A stretch of DNA of 64,000 nt from Hippasteria phrygiana (lineage: Eukaryota; Echinodermata; Asteroidea; Valvatida; Goniasteridae), in the NCBI GenBank assembly GCA_037893225.1, contig JAZGUH010000141.1, positions 496,001 through 560,000 on the forward strand, written 5' to 3'. A model generated the notes under the pieces. The model made no database searches. It saw only the letters and a program-made list of their open reading frames with translations, and was not told where the DNA came from. Of the stretch, positions 21,683-32,701 are shown one piece after another (position 1 is the first letter of the stretch; each line of letters opens with the position of its first letter). The position numbers and the translations under genes are program-made.

Positions 21683-21832
21683 GGCGAGGGTTCATCAGGG
21701 GTGAGGGTTCATCAGGGGTGAGGGTTCATCGGGGTGAGGGTTCATCGGGGTGAGGGTTCATCGGGGGTGGGGGTTCGTCGAGGGTGGGGGTTCGTCGGGG
21801 GTGGGGGTTTATCTGGGCGGGGGTCCATCGGT
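21683..21832. repeat. G-rich tandem repeat, 18-20-bp unit
   Basis: About eight units of GGGTGAGGGTTCATCAGG, degrading to GGGTGGGGGTTCGTCGA and GGGCGGGGGTCCATCGG. Period changes from 20 to 18 bp as single bases are lost. The G runs at regular spacing could form G-quadruplexes on the plus strand. Confidence 0.85.
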
Positions 21833-21834
21833 GG

Positions 21835-22875
21835 GGGAGGTGCACCCAATGCCCACCCATAGTGACAAGCTGCATTTTGTATTGTTTGTATAGCTTCAGA
21901 AAACCTCACAAGTAATGTCATTTTAATGTAAATTCAACAAGTTTTCCTTCCCCAACAGTGAAACTGTAACCAGCACTCACTCCTTTATGAGAACCTGCTG
22001 TAACATGCTACTTGGGGTAGTGTTCAAACCCATGACTTTCTGCTTAAAACGTACACACGTAAACATAATGTACCACATGTACAATGTAGCTCAGATACCC
22101 TAAACCCTCAATTATAGAGCTTGCTCGGTTACATAGCTGTCAAGTCTAGTGTACATGTACACTGTACAGTACATGTAGGTGATGTATGTACATTTAACCA
22201 GTTCAAGTCAGATGACGTGTATACACGCAAAGGTTTGACTGATAAACACTTACTCAATAGAGGCCGGCAATATCAGGTTGTGCTACCCGCAGATTACAGC
22301 CTGATTCCACCTGAACCCGGCTGGCATCGAGGTTCGTGAAAAATAATTCCTGTGCCTGGGTCCGGTGAATGTCAAAATAATCCCGGCGTGAACTAGTTAA
22401 TTAATACTACAGGATGATGGCCATCTGCTGAATGGAATGCACAATGAACTGTTGAGGATGCTACCTGACCTAACAAGGAGAATCCTTAGCCTAACCAAGC
22501 TTGTGCATCGCAGTCAAGCCTCACAATTCTGCTTCACTTTTGCATTGTCATGAACCCAATAACAAAATGGATTGGACACACAACAGAAACGACACTGACT
22601 ACCCACGCCCACTACTTCCCGTAATCTTCACATTAACATGCAAAGATGGCAGAGATGTGCTACACAAATCCCACTTGCTCAGAACTTTGTTATTCATCAG
22701 TTTTTAGTAATAATTATCCTAAAATACATCCAGGGGAAGACGTCCCGTCCTTGGACCACTACCAGACAAAGCCAGCCTTAAAAACATCAGCAATAAATGT
22801 GAATAAGACCATACATCATTACATGTACTTGGACACTGAGAGTCCTGCCTTTAACCTAATCTGTATGCAGTGACT
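21835..22875. other. No gene seen
   Basis: Anonymous sequence with CATGTACA palindromes near 22,150. Short ORFs (22,121-22,339; 22,501-22,707; 22,646-22,873) do not show any recognisable domain. Confidence 0.45.
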
Positions 22876-22879
22876 GTCA

Positions 22880-23330
22880 TTCAGCTTAATAATAACACAT
22901 GGACTTGACAAGTGAAGATAGAGTTTCAGATTTTGCTCAGGATCACCTCGGCGAGCGAGTCTACACGATAACACCGTGTAATACAGTGTAAGTTTCCCTT
23001 TCAGCCAGGCCCGGCACGTCAGTCTGACTGTAACACATCTCCCAGCGGGTGCTGAATCGGAGAGAGTCTGCGGCTCGGACGACTTTTGAATGATTGATCA
23101 CCCCCAATCATTTATTCAATGACTCATTTAAGCATTGTTTAATCATTCATTCCGGACACATCCCTTGTTTGCCGACACAATTTGAGCGGTTTGGGAGGCT
23201 AGAGCCGGGAAGCCGACCAGCCAGCACGCGGCGAGGCCCTTGTTTCTCCCGTTTTAATCAAGTAGGCTGGTTTTGGATTACTTTCCCTGCTGGCTGCTCT
23301 GCCATGGGCCTTTGACACGTGTTTCAAGGC
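22880..23330. other. Low-repeat block with homeodomain-type motifs (candidate enhancer)
   Basis: A repeat-free stretch containing GAATGATTGATCACC, CAATCATTTATTCAATGACT and GTTTAATCATTCATTC in close succession, next to a GC-rich segment. AAT-core and TGATTGAT-type motifs fit homeodomain or PBX/MEIS-like binding, so the block is a candidate enhancer. This is inferred from motif density alone. Confidence 0.3.
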
Positions 23331-23334
23331 TTTG

Positions 23335-25120
23335 TGACAACCTCACGTTTAGGAAGTATCTTCGGGTTAGGGATGGTTTAAGTGTGAGCACAGTGCATTA
23401 GCCCTGATGTGGCAACTTCACAATGAATGACTTCAAATCTTTCTTTTTTTACATTTGTAGACATGAAGTTAACTTCTGAATGTGAATGAATGAATGAATG
23501 AATGAGCAGCGTATTTCCCACATTTCATTCAAAGGGAGAAGTGGAACAATTTAAGACAGGAAGCATATATTTTGTGTTCCAGCTGAGCATGTTTCCACGC
23601 CAAACATTTTGTTACTCCAACAACATGACAGCCCTAAAAAGGGAAACACACTCCCCACAACATCGCAAGGATTTTTTTCATCATGAGGTGTTGATTATCC
23701 TGCAAAATAGGCCTCAGCTATTTTAGGAAAAAAGTGCCCCAGATCTAGGGCCCATCTGACAACTTGAAATTAGAGGAACCAGAAGTCAAAGCCAAGGTTT
23801 GAAAACGGGCCATATTTTATCCTGGAATAGGTCTGGTTCCAAGATTGAGATGAAAAGTTTTACCACCCATCATGGGCAATTTCTAAGAGTAGAAGCTGAA
23901 TGATTAACGTCCCAACCTGATAAGACATGATAGGCAGAAATCCCCAGAAATCACCCAATCTCAGGCCAGATTTTGTAGCCTGTGGCCCAAGTGACGCTGA
24001 TATTATTAGGATATCACTGGCGGCAACCTGCTCTTTTCAAAGTAAGGCAGGCTTACTTGGCCCTGACAGAGCTGTCTAGCATAATCAAAGATTTAACACT
24101 ACAGGAGGGGACACTACATAATAAAGTATTTTAAACTGAAGCAGTAGCAATCATACAAGGTGTTAATTTAGAGATGCTTAAAAACAAATAAAAATTGAGA
24201 CAATTATTTGGTGTGACCAGTTATTGAAAGACTTGTTTGTGAAATCTGTGCAAAATGAGTCAACAATTGGTACGTGTACATACTTTATGAGCACAGTACA
24301 TAAGTTACGACCAAAAACACATACATTTAACAGTCAGTACAACACTTTTCTAGCCTATGTTACACCACTCTTAAACTAAGAGGTTGTGTCACGTACAAAT
24401 GTGCCAATAATGGATGGTCATTTTATCCAATTTTTTTGTTTCCTGGTCTTTTATGGAGGGAGCTAGTTTAATAGTAAAATCTTTCTGAGGTTTTGGCTTT
24501 TTGCAAACTTAGAAGAGATGAATTTCCGAATTATGGTCTCATTTCAAAATTATGACAGCTTTATTTTAAATTCACACCCCTCAACAATACCCCAAGCCCC
24601 GCCTACAAAATGACAGACAACCACTTTTTTTCTCAAAATTATTACAATTACCCAATTATTTCAAAGTAGTACAATATTATTTTCAAAGTCCTGACCCTTC
24701 ATCAATACCATCATCTGCCCACCCTCACATAACACTATGTGACACCCCCTCCTCTGTGCAAACAGCTTTACTCACTGACAGGGTGTGATAAGGTAAAACA
24801 GGGACTGATGGGTAATCCTGGCCAGAGCCAGCTAGTCTGTACTTCACGCCCTCCTTCCTTTATACAACCCAGCTTGTATGGCTGTGCTTATGCAATAATG
24901 CACCAGCATTGGAGGAAGGGGGAAGTCTAGCCACTGAGCCTAATTGACGATAGGGGCAAGTGTTGAGATATGTCCAGTAGTTTCTCCTGCCCATGTACAT
25001 GTAGGATTAGCAATGCTCGTAAACATCAATACAGCTTGTGAAACCACATTATCAGAGCATGCTAGTTCCTTGAAGTGCAGGATGAAGTCAATTTCACAAT
25101 TTAATTTAGTTGAAATTGCT
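23335..25120. other. No gene seen
   Basis: AT-rich sequence with a short GAAT microsatellite (23,483-23,503). No ORF with a recognisable domain and no long inverted repeat. Confidence 0.5.
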
Positions 25121-25124
25121 GGTA

Positions 25125-25510
25125 AATTTTCAAAGTGAACAAAGAAAACTGGTAGGAGCGGGATTCGAACCTGCGACCTCTGGAATACCATACTGGTGCT
25201 GTACCAACTGCGCTGTCTTGCCCTATGTTGGCGGTCTCCCAAATTGTCAGTGTCTTTGTTTGGTAGGTGCTAGTCAGAAGTCATAAACCCAGAATGCTGT
25301 ATAGCCAGAGATCACACCCAACTTTACAATACAACCTGGGAAGCGACATTGTGGGGACCACTCAATGAGGATACAAATTTTGTATTTATAATTCATCCAA
25401 CAAACCACAAGGGAAACTGACTAGGTAAATTTGATTACATTTTTAATGTGAACAAAGAAAACTGGCAGGAGCGGGATTCGAACCTGCAACCTCTGGAAAA
25501 TTACTGGTAC
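25125..25510 (-). mobile_element. Dimeric tRNA-derived SINE, minus strand
   Basis: Reading the minus strand, a truncated tRNA-like 3' half (25,450-25,507; GGTTCGAATCCCGCTCC) is followed by the tail CAAATTTACCTAGTCAGTTT and the common body. A second, full tRNA-like module follows at 25,152-25,223 with B-box GGTTCGAATCC and an A-box-like segment CAGCGCAGTTGGTACAGC. Two tRNA modules about 300 bp apart, joined by family tail and body, indicate a head-to-tail dimer or one copy inserted in another. Confidence 0.75.
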
Positions 25511-25570
25511 GTCAAAATGGTACGACATGCATTCTCATTGGAATGAGCAATCACTGCAATTTACAAAATG

Positions 25571-25704
25571 TACATATTATATTTTCAAAATTACATCATA
25601 GCTTCCCAAGATGATGTTGACCGACTAGTATTTAGAGATACTAATCAGGCGACATCATCCTGGGAAGCTACATGTATGATGTAATTTTGAATGTAAAAAA
25701 TGTA
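25571..25704. mobile_element. Foldback element
   Basis: TTCAAAATTACATCAT is inverted in ATGATGTAATTTTGAA, and AGCTTCCCAAGATGATGT in ACATCATCCTGGGAAGCT, with terminal TACAT / ATGTA. The loop of about 35 bp contains TAGTATTTAGAGATACTA, itself palindromic. Non-coding. Confidence 0.75.
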
Positions 25705-26425
25705 TATCTAGTAAGCTTTTAACACAGTTTGACTCGAGTTGTGGTGTTGTATGTAGGAAAAGGGAGGATGAATGTGACCTGGCCCCCAAAACACAGAACA
25801 ATCATATGTACTGTGTGTTGCTGCAGCTCATACTTCAGTGACTGCTATAACCATTTGAAGCTGTGCGAGTCTTAACCCCTTGTTTTCAGACAAATAAAGC
25901 TCAATTTGAAGTTAGTAAACTGTGCACACTTAAACCTCAGTTCAGAAAGAAATCACCTGAAGAAATGTTTTCTAATCGACATCAGTTTTAAAACTTGGAA
26001 CTATTATGGCTTTTCGATTATTAAAAATGTTAAAATGTCAAAATCCACATCTCAGTGAAAAACTCTTGTTTCTGCCATGATGCGAGTTTCCACTCGTTTC
26101 ATTGTGATAAATTACAAATATGAAGGTGAATATCGCATGGCAGGTGGGGGCCTGTATCAGAGTTATATTGTCAACTAAATAATCTTCTATTTCAATTTGT
26201 TTTGCACCCTTTCCTGCAGGAAATCCACACTGTACTTGTTTTGTCTATTTTACTTTTACCTACAAAACTGTTCTTCTGGTAGGCATATTTCAAAACTACA
26301 CTGCATTATATTCGTTCCTTACAAAGGGTTGAGCCTCTATCTACATGTAATTTCCTCAACAGCAAAGAAAGAAAAAACTTGGCAAAAGATTATGTACAGC
26401 ATACATGTAATTTTTCCAATGGCCT
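25705..26425. other. No gene seen
   Basis: AT-rich sequence. The ORF at 26,197-26,427 is cysteine/leucine-rich but shows no recognisable family. Confidence 0.5.
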
Positions 26426-26429
26426 AAAT

Positions 26430-26700
26430 AATGCATGGCCTATGCCTATCAGATATCCCCTGAACTTCTCCGACCAACTTAAAGAAATCCAACCGCAAGT
26501 CCTTGTTGAGGGCTGATTCGGCAGCAGTTGTTCCCCTGCACATCATGGTCCACCTGGCAGGGCTGATGTACGGCCTGGGCCTTCTCAATATCCAACTTTC
26601 TACCTGATTACCTCCGCCTAATGACATCTTGCACTTACATCTGCCTTTGGGAGTATAAATATCACCTCGGATAGGTGCACGGTCTGTTGGTGATACCTTC
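26430..26700. other. Low-repeat block (candidate cis-regulatory DNA)
   Basis: Repeat-free, compositionally balanced, with AGATATCC, CTGATTACCTCCGCCTAATG and GGGAGTATAAATATCACC. The last contains a TATA-like TATAAATA, so a promoter is possible, but no transcript start or downstream ORF was recognised. Confidence 0.25.
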
Positions 26701-26719
26701 GGACCAGGCTAGCTGATTC

Positions 26720-26790
26720 TGGGGGGGGGGGGGGGGGAGGGGGGGAGGGGGGGGGGGGGGAGGGGGAGGGGGAGTAGGGTAGGGGGTAGG
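26720..26790. repeat. Long G-rich tract
   Basis: Nearly 60 consecutive bases of G broken only by occasional A, continuing as GGGGAGTAGGGTAGGGGGTA. It would satisfy any G-quadruplex rule on the plus strand. Minus-strand proline-rich ORFs through it (26,618-26,815) are artefacts. Confidence 0.9.
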
Positions 26791-26794
26791 TATT

Positions 26795-27300
26795 CTCAAC
26801 CCCCCCTCCCATCACAGCACTTTGGGCTTTTACTCAAAGATGAGAGTATATGTACGTTCAAAACCAGATGAGAAGGGGGGGGGGGGGGGTATCTGAAATT
26901 CTAAAAGCCTAATGTACTCTCAGCTAGATCTCATTGGAAGCATTCAGTGAGCATTGCTAAATCATGCGTATTGGACATCAGAGCTATACAGCTGGCAAGT
27001 CGACCAGATTCCACTTTTGATCATGAAGCCATGGCTGAAGATGACATTGCACTAAACAGAGCAGAGCAAGACAAGAGGAGACATAGCAGGGATTCGGTTG
27101 ACTGAAAGGTGCAAGGACAGGTATCCTTGTCGAGTTTTAGCTTTCTCCTAATAATGGAAGGTAGCCAAATTCTGAGATCATAAGCCGTAAAAAACATTAA
27201 ACTAGTCAAGAATTGTGAACATTTTGAAAAATGTCAGGTATTCTTGCAAAAACAATGCAAAACAAGAAAAAGCCCTTTGCTTCCCATTTGAGCAAAGTCT
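26795..27300. other. No gene seen
   Basis: A second short G run lies at 26,876-26,889. No recognisable coding sequence. Confidence 0.45.
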
Positions 27301-27303
27301 CAA

Positions 27304-27664
27304 CTACTGGATTTGTTTGCAATGGGAGGGCATGCAGACCTCAGCCCTGTCTAGCATGGCAGTCCTCAGCTCGCATGCACTGTCAAGGCCTGTATCAAGC
27401 CTAATGTCGATGTACCGGTATGTGGCACAGCCTCTACCTGTACCTCTTCTTGTGGTGCCCTGCTTTAGCTTCCATAGGATGAGCGGGCTTCCAGAGAGTT
27501 CTGGAAGTCGGACACAGTGACCTGCCAACTCCATTCTCCTCTCTCAGAACTGGGCAGACACTCTCAGCAGGCCATACTCTCATGCAGGTTGACGTTCCGG
27601 ACATAGTCTTGCCAGGACATGTTAAGGGCCATCTGGAGTATGTACACGTACACCCCATCCAGCG
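27304..27664 (-). pseudogene. Decayed LINE fragment: C-terminal region of a non-LTR reverse transcriptase protein
   Basis: On the minus strand one frame reads ALDGVYVYILQMALNMSWQD then YVRNVNLHESM up to a stop. A second frame continues with RRMELAGHCVR, LILWKLKQGTTRRG and IDIRLDTGL. The order LDG...RM..A...SWQD(Y/H)V.N..L, then RR..LAGH..R, then L..W....G...RG, then Y.D....DTGL matches the post-RT C-terminal region of several LINE ORF2 proteins. It has at least one frameshift and one stop, and lacks the RT core. The exact clade cannot be named. Confidence 0.6.
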
Positions 27665-27929
27665 CCTTCTCTTGCTGCAGCGACATTTCGGTACCGTACT
27701 CAAACTGAATCTATCGGTTTCAATCAGTATTGAAAAACAAATGTGAATACATGGTAATAATGAAAAACCGCCTACCCCTAGAATGCAGATGACACCTACT
27801 ATAAATCCCTCTTTTGGCCAGCAATGAACTTTGAGTAGTTTTCCCCTTGTTCCGTCTTTGCCATCGAGTCGGCAAGTCGTCATCCGAGTAATCTGTTGCC
27901 TCTCTCTGACCCGTTTCGAGTCTCCCAAA

Positions 27930-28175
27930 TCTAGTTAGCCGAATTGAATTTCACATCAAACCAATGTCCGTACAATCTCCGGGCCGCGCCGCAGCCCCAA
28001 TTGGTTTACTTTTGGGCCTAATCATCGGGCTGTCGGATATAGCTGAGACCCGATATAATCCAATCAAACAAACGCGCCCCGAGGATCCAAGGGATATTAC
28101 CCGAGACTTGAATTAATTTGATCCCATTACGGATCACTTTCCCACTGCAGTATTATGCTAAATCAATCAAGGGTT
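27930..28175. other. Low-repeat block with homeodomain-type motifs (candidate enhancer)
   Basis: Repeat-free sequence rich in CCAAT, CAATCAAACAAAC, GAATTAATTTGATCCCATTA, GGATCACTTTCCC and TAAATCAATCAAGG. Two GATC(C/A)-TTA phrases and several ATTA/CAATCA cores lie within 150 bp. This resembles conserved developmental enhancers in style, but there is no comparative evidence. It ends at a poly-C tract. Confidence 0.3.
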
Positions 28176-30770
28176 ATTTCTCCCCCCCCCCCCCCCCCCC
28201 CCTGCATGGGTTTAAGCACAGCCACGTGTTGGGTGGGGTTAGTAGATATTTAAGAACACATACTGTATGTACCTTAATGTCAAACAAAAATGAGTGCGTT
28301 TTATGTAAAAGGTAAGCAAATTGCAATATATACCAAACGTTCTCAGCTTGGGGCACACATTTGACAATTTCAAAGAGCTATATGTGCATGGGGATAGTTA
28401 TTGAACAATAACATGATGCAACACACCATGAATGCAAATTAAAAAAAAGCTCGCAAAAACAATTGAATGGTTTCTGGTTTTCTTTTCTTTAAAAAGTTAC
28501 AATTCCAAGTTACAATTCCACTGGAAACGCTGCTAGTCTACATGTATGTAGTATTCAAGAGATGTGCACACGTACATGTACCGTACTGTGACGTACATGT
28601 GGTAGTTGTGTTGGTGCCAAATATTTTTGTGAACCGCAAAACAAAAAATCCCACTTTCAGGAAATAAGCATCCCATCAAACTCATACAGGTTGAATAATA
28701 ATTTGTCAAATCAAGTTATTTCCAAATCAAACCATTTCCGTAAGACCACCCACAATATTACTCAAACATGTCTCTGTAACAATATTGGTGTCCAGCAGCT
28801 ACATGTAGGTCCGAAAATACTTCTACAGGTTTTCGTATGGATTTACAATGACTACCAGCAATGCTTGGAAATTAGATTTACTATAAATTGCTGTTTTCTT
28901 CAACATTACGGCGGGATGCACGCATGTAACCCCTCAATACGTTGAGTCAAAACACCTGCAAACACGTTAGTCCTCTCATGCCACTGATTAACCAGGATTA
29001 AAATCCCACAAACCATAGTTCCCTATAATGAGGACTGACGTGAAGGAGATACATGTACTACATTTTTGTACCACTAGGTCTGTTGTCGTTCGCGAATTTT
29101 CTTGTTGACATGTCGGCAAAATAAAACTCTGACAAGTTACAAGTCGGGTAAATAAATCTCGCATTGAGTGCACGTAAAACGTTGTTTATATTACCATGGT
29201 ATAGAGCAAGGAAACAGAACGCGGACGTGAAGTCCGATTTCTTACCTTTCTTCTTTACTGTAATAATTGTTGAATTCCTGGTCATTTCCTACGTTCATAG
29301 GTAAAGTAAATGTATTATTTAAAACAAGAAACATTGTTCTTCTGCAAGCCCCGATCCCGTTCTTGGCAATGTTTTAATTTGGAAATATCATGTGTCATTA
29401 TTAGAACAGCTCGCGCAAAAATCGGTTTGGAAAACACCAAATGCCCTTGCATTCACAGACGCTACAGATCGTAGCGATGATATTACAATCGGACATCGGG
29501 CATTTTCTGACCACGTATCGTATTTGTCCGACCGACATACTCGCTGTCCGCCGATCGAGCAACCAGTTCTATTTTAGCTGGCAAAACCCCATGTTCGGTG
29601 TACATTGTACGTAGCTCCAGCTCGACGTCACATGTGCGTGTCCACCTAAGTGTATGCGATATGTATCATGCATGTTTGTTATCAGCCAATAAAAATGAAG
29701 TACATGTAGGTGCAGTACAGACGCAACGGGTTGCTTGATCGTTGACCTTATATGGAACTCAAGGGCGTGGTTACTGGATGATTGGCACGCATATACAGCC
29801 ACGAATGTAGTGAGAATTTGGTAAAATCACCCCACTTTAAATGCTGTATGATACACTGTTGATCATTATTAAATTCTTCGCAGGAGTTATGCTTACATGC
29901 ATGTCTCTGAATCGGTAAGATTTTTGCGGCACAATATAAAAACAATTCTTGTTTTCACGTTTATATTGTTTTTATTTCAGATCTTACAAAATTCATACAA
30001 TATTATGTGGAAATTGAGCGTACATGTAACTTCATTACTAGGATGTATGCATTCATTTTTTATATCGTGTGGGAATAAAGCATTTGCGGGGGGTGGTCTT
30101 TTTATGTTTTTTTTTTTTTTTTTTTACGTTACGTATCACGAATTTGCGATACGTATTGTGATATCGTTACACCCCAAATGTTTTATTCCGACTTTTACAA
30201 CTAATAATTACATTTATCAATCATTGTAATTGAGAAAAAAAAAAAGCCGAACCCTGTAAACAATGGACATGACCTTCTTGTTTTGCAACTTGAGAGCGAG
30301 CCAAGGCTGGCTTGGCGCCCTGCGGGGATCGTAACCAGTTAAGCTAATACGTTGGCGCACACGTGGCCCATTGCCGTGCGTTGAACTCAATTTCTGTTTC
30401 GTGCGCCGCCATAGTGAAAGATAGGTAAGAAAATGGTGGTGTCGTTAACTCACGGGCTAAATACACCGCAAGTACATATAAGTTGCCGTTTTGGACCAAA
30501 AAACACATAAAAAACATCGGTTGGTAAAACATACTAACTAGAACATTATAAGCTAGGTCTATTATGTGTAACTTGTGACAAAAATCGGCGTTTTATCGCA
30601 CACAAATTGCGTGCTATGTTTTTTTTTATTTTAAATTTTTAATCGACAATGAGTCATTTGTATCGACATGTCGGAAAAATGTCGTTGTCGCCAACATTGT
30701 CGAGAAAAGGCCTGTTAACAACAGCCCTAACTACCACTGTATCAGGTACTATGGGCTTGTCTTGTTGCAC
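28176..30770. other. No supportable gene
   Basis: Contains a poly-C run at about 28,181-28,202, scattered CATGTA palindromes and several short ORFs without recognisable domains (for example 29,392-29,577 and 29,058-29,285 minus). A poly-T tract lies at 30,109-30,125. No clear repeat boundaries were identified. Confidence 0.45.
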
Positions 30771-30931
30771 CAACAGTGGGTGTGACTTGGGGAGATAAAC
30801 CTCCTTTTACTACTTCCTCTCTTCTTCTCACAGTCCCACTGGATACCCTTAAACAGTGGGTGTGACTGGGGGAGATAAACCTCCTTTTACTACTTCCTCT
30901 TCTTCTCACAGTCCCACTGGATACCCTTGAA
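30771..30931. repeat. 80-bp tandem duplication
   Basis: ACAGTGGGTGTGACT begins at 30,773 and again at 30,853. Both units run through GGAGATAAACCTCC and CACAGTCCCACTGGATACCC with a 3-bp indel in the CTCTT run. Each unit contains an ACAGTGGG / CCCACTG inverted pair. A minus-strand ORF (30,742-31,041) crosses it and is repetitive as a consequence. Confidence 0.85.
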
Positions 30932-31289
30932 CTGTTTCTGAGGAGTCGGCTGGACAACAGGACAACAATGAGGGGGAGACAAGACCGGATACCAGGGTGA
31001 GATGAGGACCTGATTGATGCCTTCTGTTGGAGGCAGCCCACCTCTCCCTTTGTAGGAGCTAGTCAGCTGTAGAGTCCACTCTGGCTGGGAGCTGAGTAAC
31101 CAAATAGCCTGACTTTAACACCTTCAGCAATTACAAATCTGGCTGTGGTGAAGTTATGAATTTAACTTGGGGGAGGGGGGGGGGGGAGAGAGGCAGTTGA
31201 AACATTATAATATTGTCAAAGGAGACGGTCAGCTCATAGGGTTAACAGGGAAAGAGGAACACACATGTCTGTAAACAAGATCATCCCTC

Positions 31290-31480
31290 TTTTATCATTC
31301 TCAATACTGATTAAGTTTTCAAACTTTCAGGCCATTGGTCAAAGCCCCCTGTTTTATGACCAGGACTCTGGATCCAGTTAAACATATACCTGCCTTCCAA
31401 AATGGATCTAATGGATAGCCGGTCAATCCTTGGTCATTAATGATTAGGATGGACTGGGTCACCTCATTTGTATCGCATTA
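31290..31480. other. Low-repeat block with ATTA-type motifs (candidate enhancer)
   Basis: Includes CTTTTATCATTC, ACTGATTAAG, CCATTGGTCAAAG (TCF/LEF-like), TTTTATGACC and GGTCATTAATGATTAGG within about 180 bp, with no repeats and no ORF. Motif-based inference only. Confidence 0.25.
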
Positions 31481-31948
31481 ATAAGAACAGAGATGGGCAA
31501 TATACTGACAATGATAAATAATTGTCAAATGGTTTTATCAAATTGTAGTCCTGGCTCAGTGAGATTTTCTTAGCTCATCCAAATCACTGCAAATTGTACA
31601 TATCCAGTTTCTTTTCTGTCATGACTTATTTGGAATAAATACTTGTACATGTACTGTCCTGGACACTTTTCACATCATTCTCCTTTCTTTTCAATTGACT
31701 ATCAAAATGAGCCTTGTAGTCAATACAAATGTAGTTAGGCAGTTATGCAGTTAGGCAGATTTGTTGACACCATGAATTGCAACACTGATTCTGCGAACTG
31801 GCATTGTACTTTTGTCAGTCGAGTTAGTCAATATTGGAATGAGGTGCAATAAACTGAAACAGCTTATTCAATATCAACCTGTAGACAGGTTAGGCATGTA
31901 CATTGTACATGTATGTATGTATGTATGTATACATAAAATCACATAATG

Positions 31949-32192
31949 TGACGGGCTCTGGCAAAACCCGAGGCTTCTCGGCATTTCCCATTACGCAGTA
32001 TGTGCCCGCATAATGTAAAAAATGGCATCAGTGATACCAAAACCCCAATATTGAAATTTGTGACCAGCTCTAGCAAAACCGAACACTTGGGGTGAAATTT
32101 CAATATTGGGGTTTTGGTATCACTGATGCAATTTTTTGTAAATGCGTAATGGGAAATGCCAAAAAGTGTCGGGTTTTGCCAGAGCCGGTCAC
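31949..32192. mobile_element. Foldback element
   Basis: GTGACGGGCTCTGGCAAAAC is matched by GTTTTGCCAGAGCCGGTCAC at the other end. GGCATTTCCCATTACGCA pairs with TGCGTAATGGGAAATGCC, and GCATCAGTGATACCAAAACC with GGTTTTGGTATCACTGATGC. Arms of about 100 bp surround a 50-bp loop that carries a further partial copy of the end (GTGACCAGCTCTAGCAAAAC), so the element is internally repetitive. Confidence 0.8.
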
Positions 32193-32701
32193 ATACATGT
32201 ATGTACTCATGGCTGTTGTTTTTACTAGCCCGTTTACAGATGCTATAGTAGAAACTGAAACAGGCCGGTAAAACCATAGAGCTAGGACACAGTTCTATGG
32301 TAACTCACTTACTTCATTAAGTTCAGATGCTCCAGAAGGCTAGTAAAAAATACCATCATCCATGCATGAAACCATGTTTCCTATTAAAGAGGTCTAAAAA
32401 TAGAGTTACAGGCTCGTGAAACTTCATGTGGGTAAGCACACGGCATGTACAGCTCTAGGTTTTCTTTGTCAAATTTACTACAAAAGGAAAGTGTAAGAAA
32501 GTAAAGTCTAGTACAAATTTGATACATTTCAAAGATTTTGGAATTTACCCTAACAAGTGCCATGACTCTGACTCATGTGAAGCACTAATCAACGAACGCT
32601 CCGTGTCTGACAGAAGGTAGGTTTTCAATCTGTGACATTCCGCCATTTCTATAATTGGGTGATTGATGTTAATATTTGCTTATGTCACTTTAGTAGAATT
32701 A

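Noticed and set aside
21683..21832. CRISPR-like array
   Set aside because: Units are contiguous without unique spacers; simple tandem repeat in a eukaryotic context.
26618..26815. Proline-rich ORF
   Set aside because: Artefact of the G tract read on the minus strand.
27434..27928. 164-codon minus ORF
   Set aside because: Overlaps the LINE-derived fragment in a different frame; it has no recognisable domain, and the conserved LINE phrases are in the other frames.
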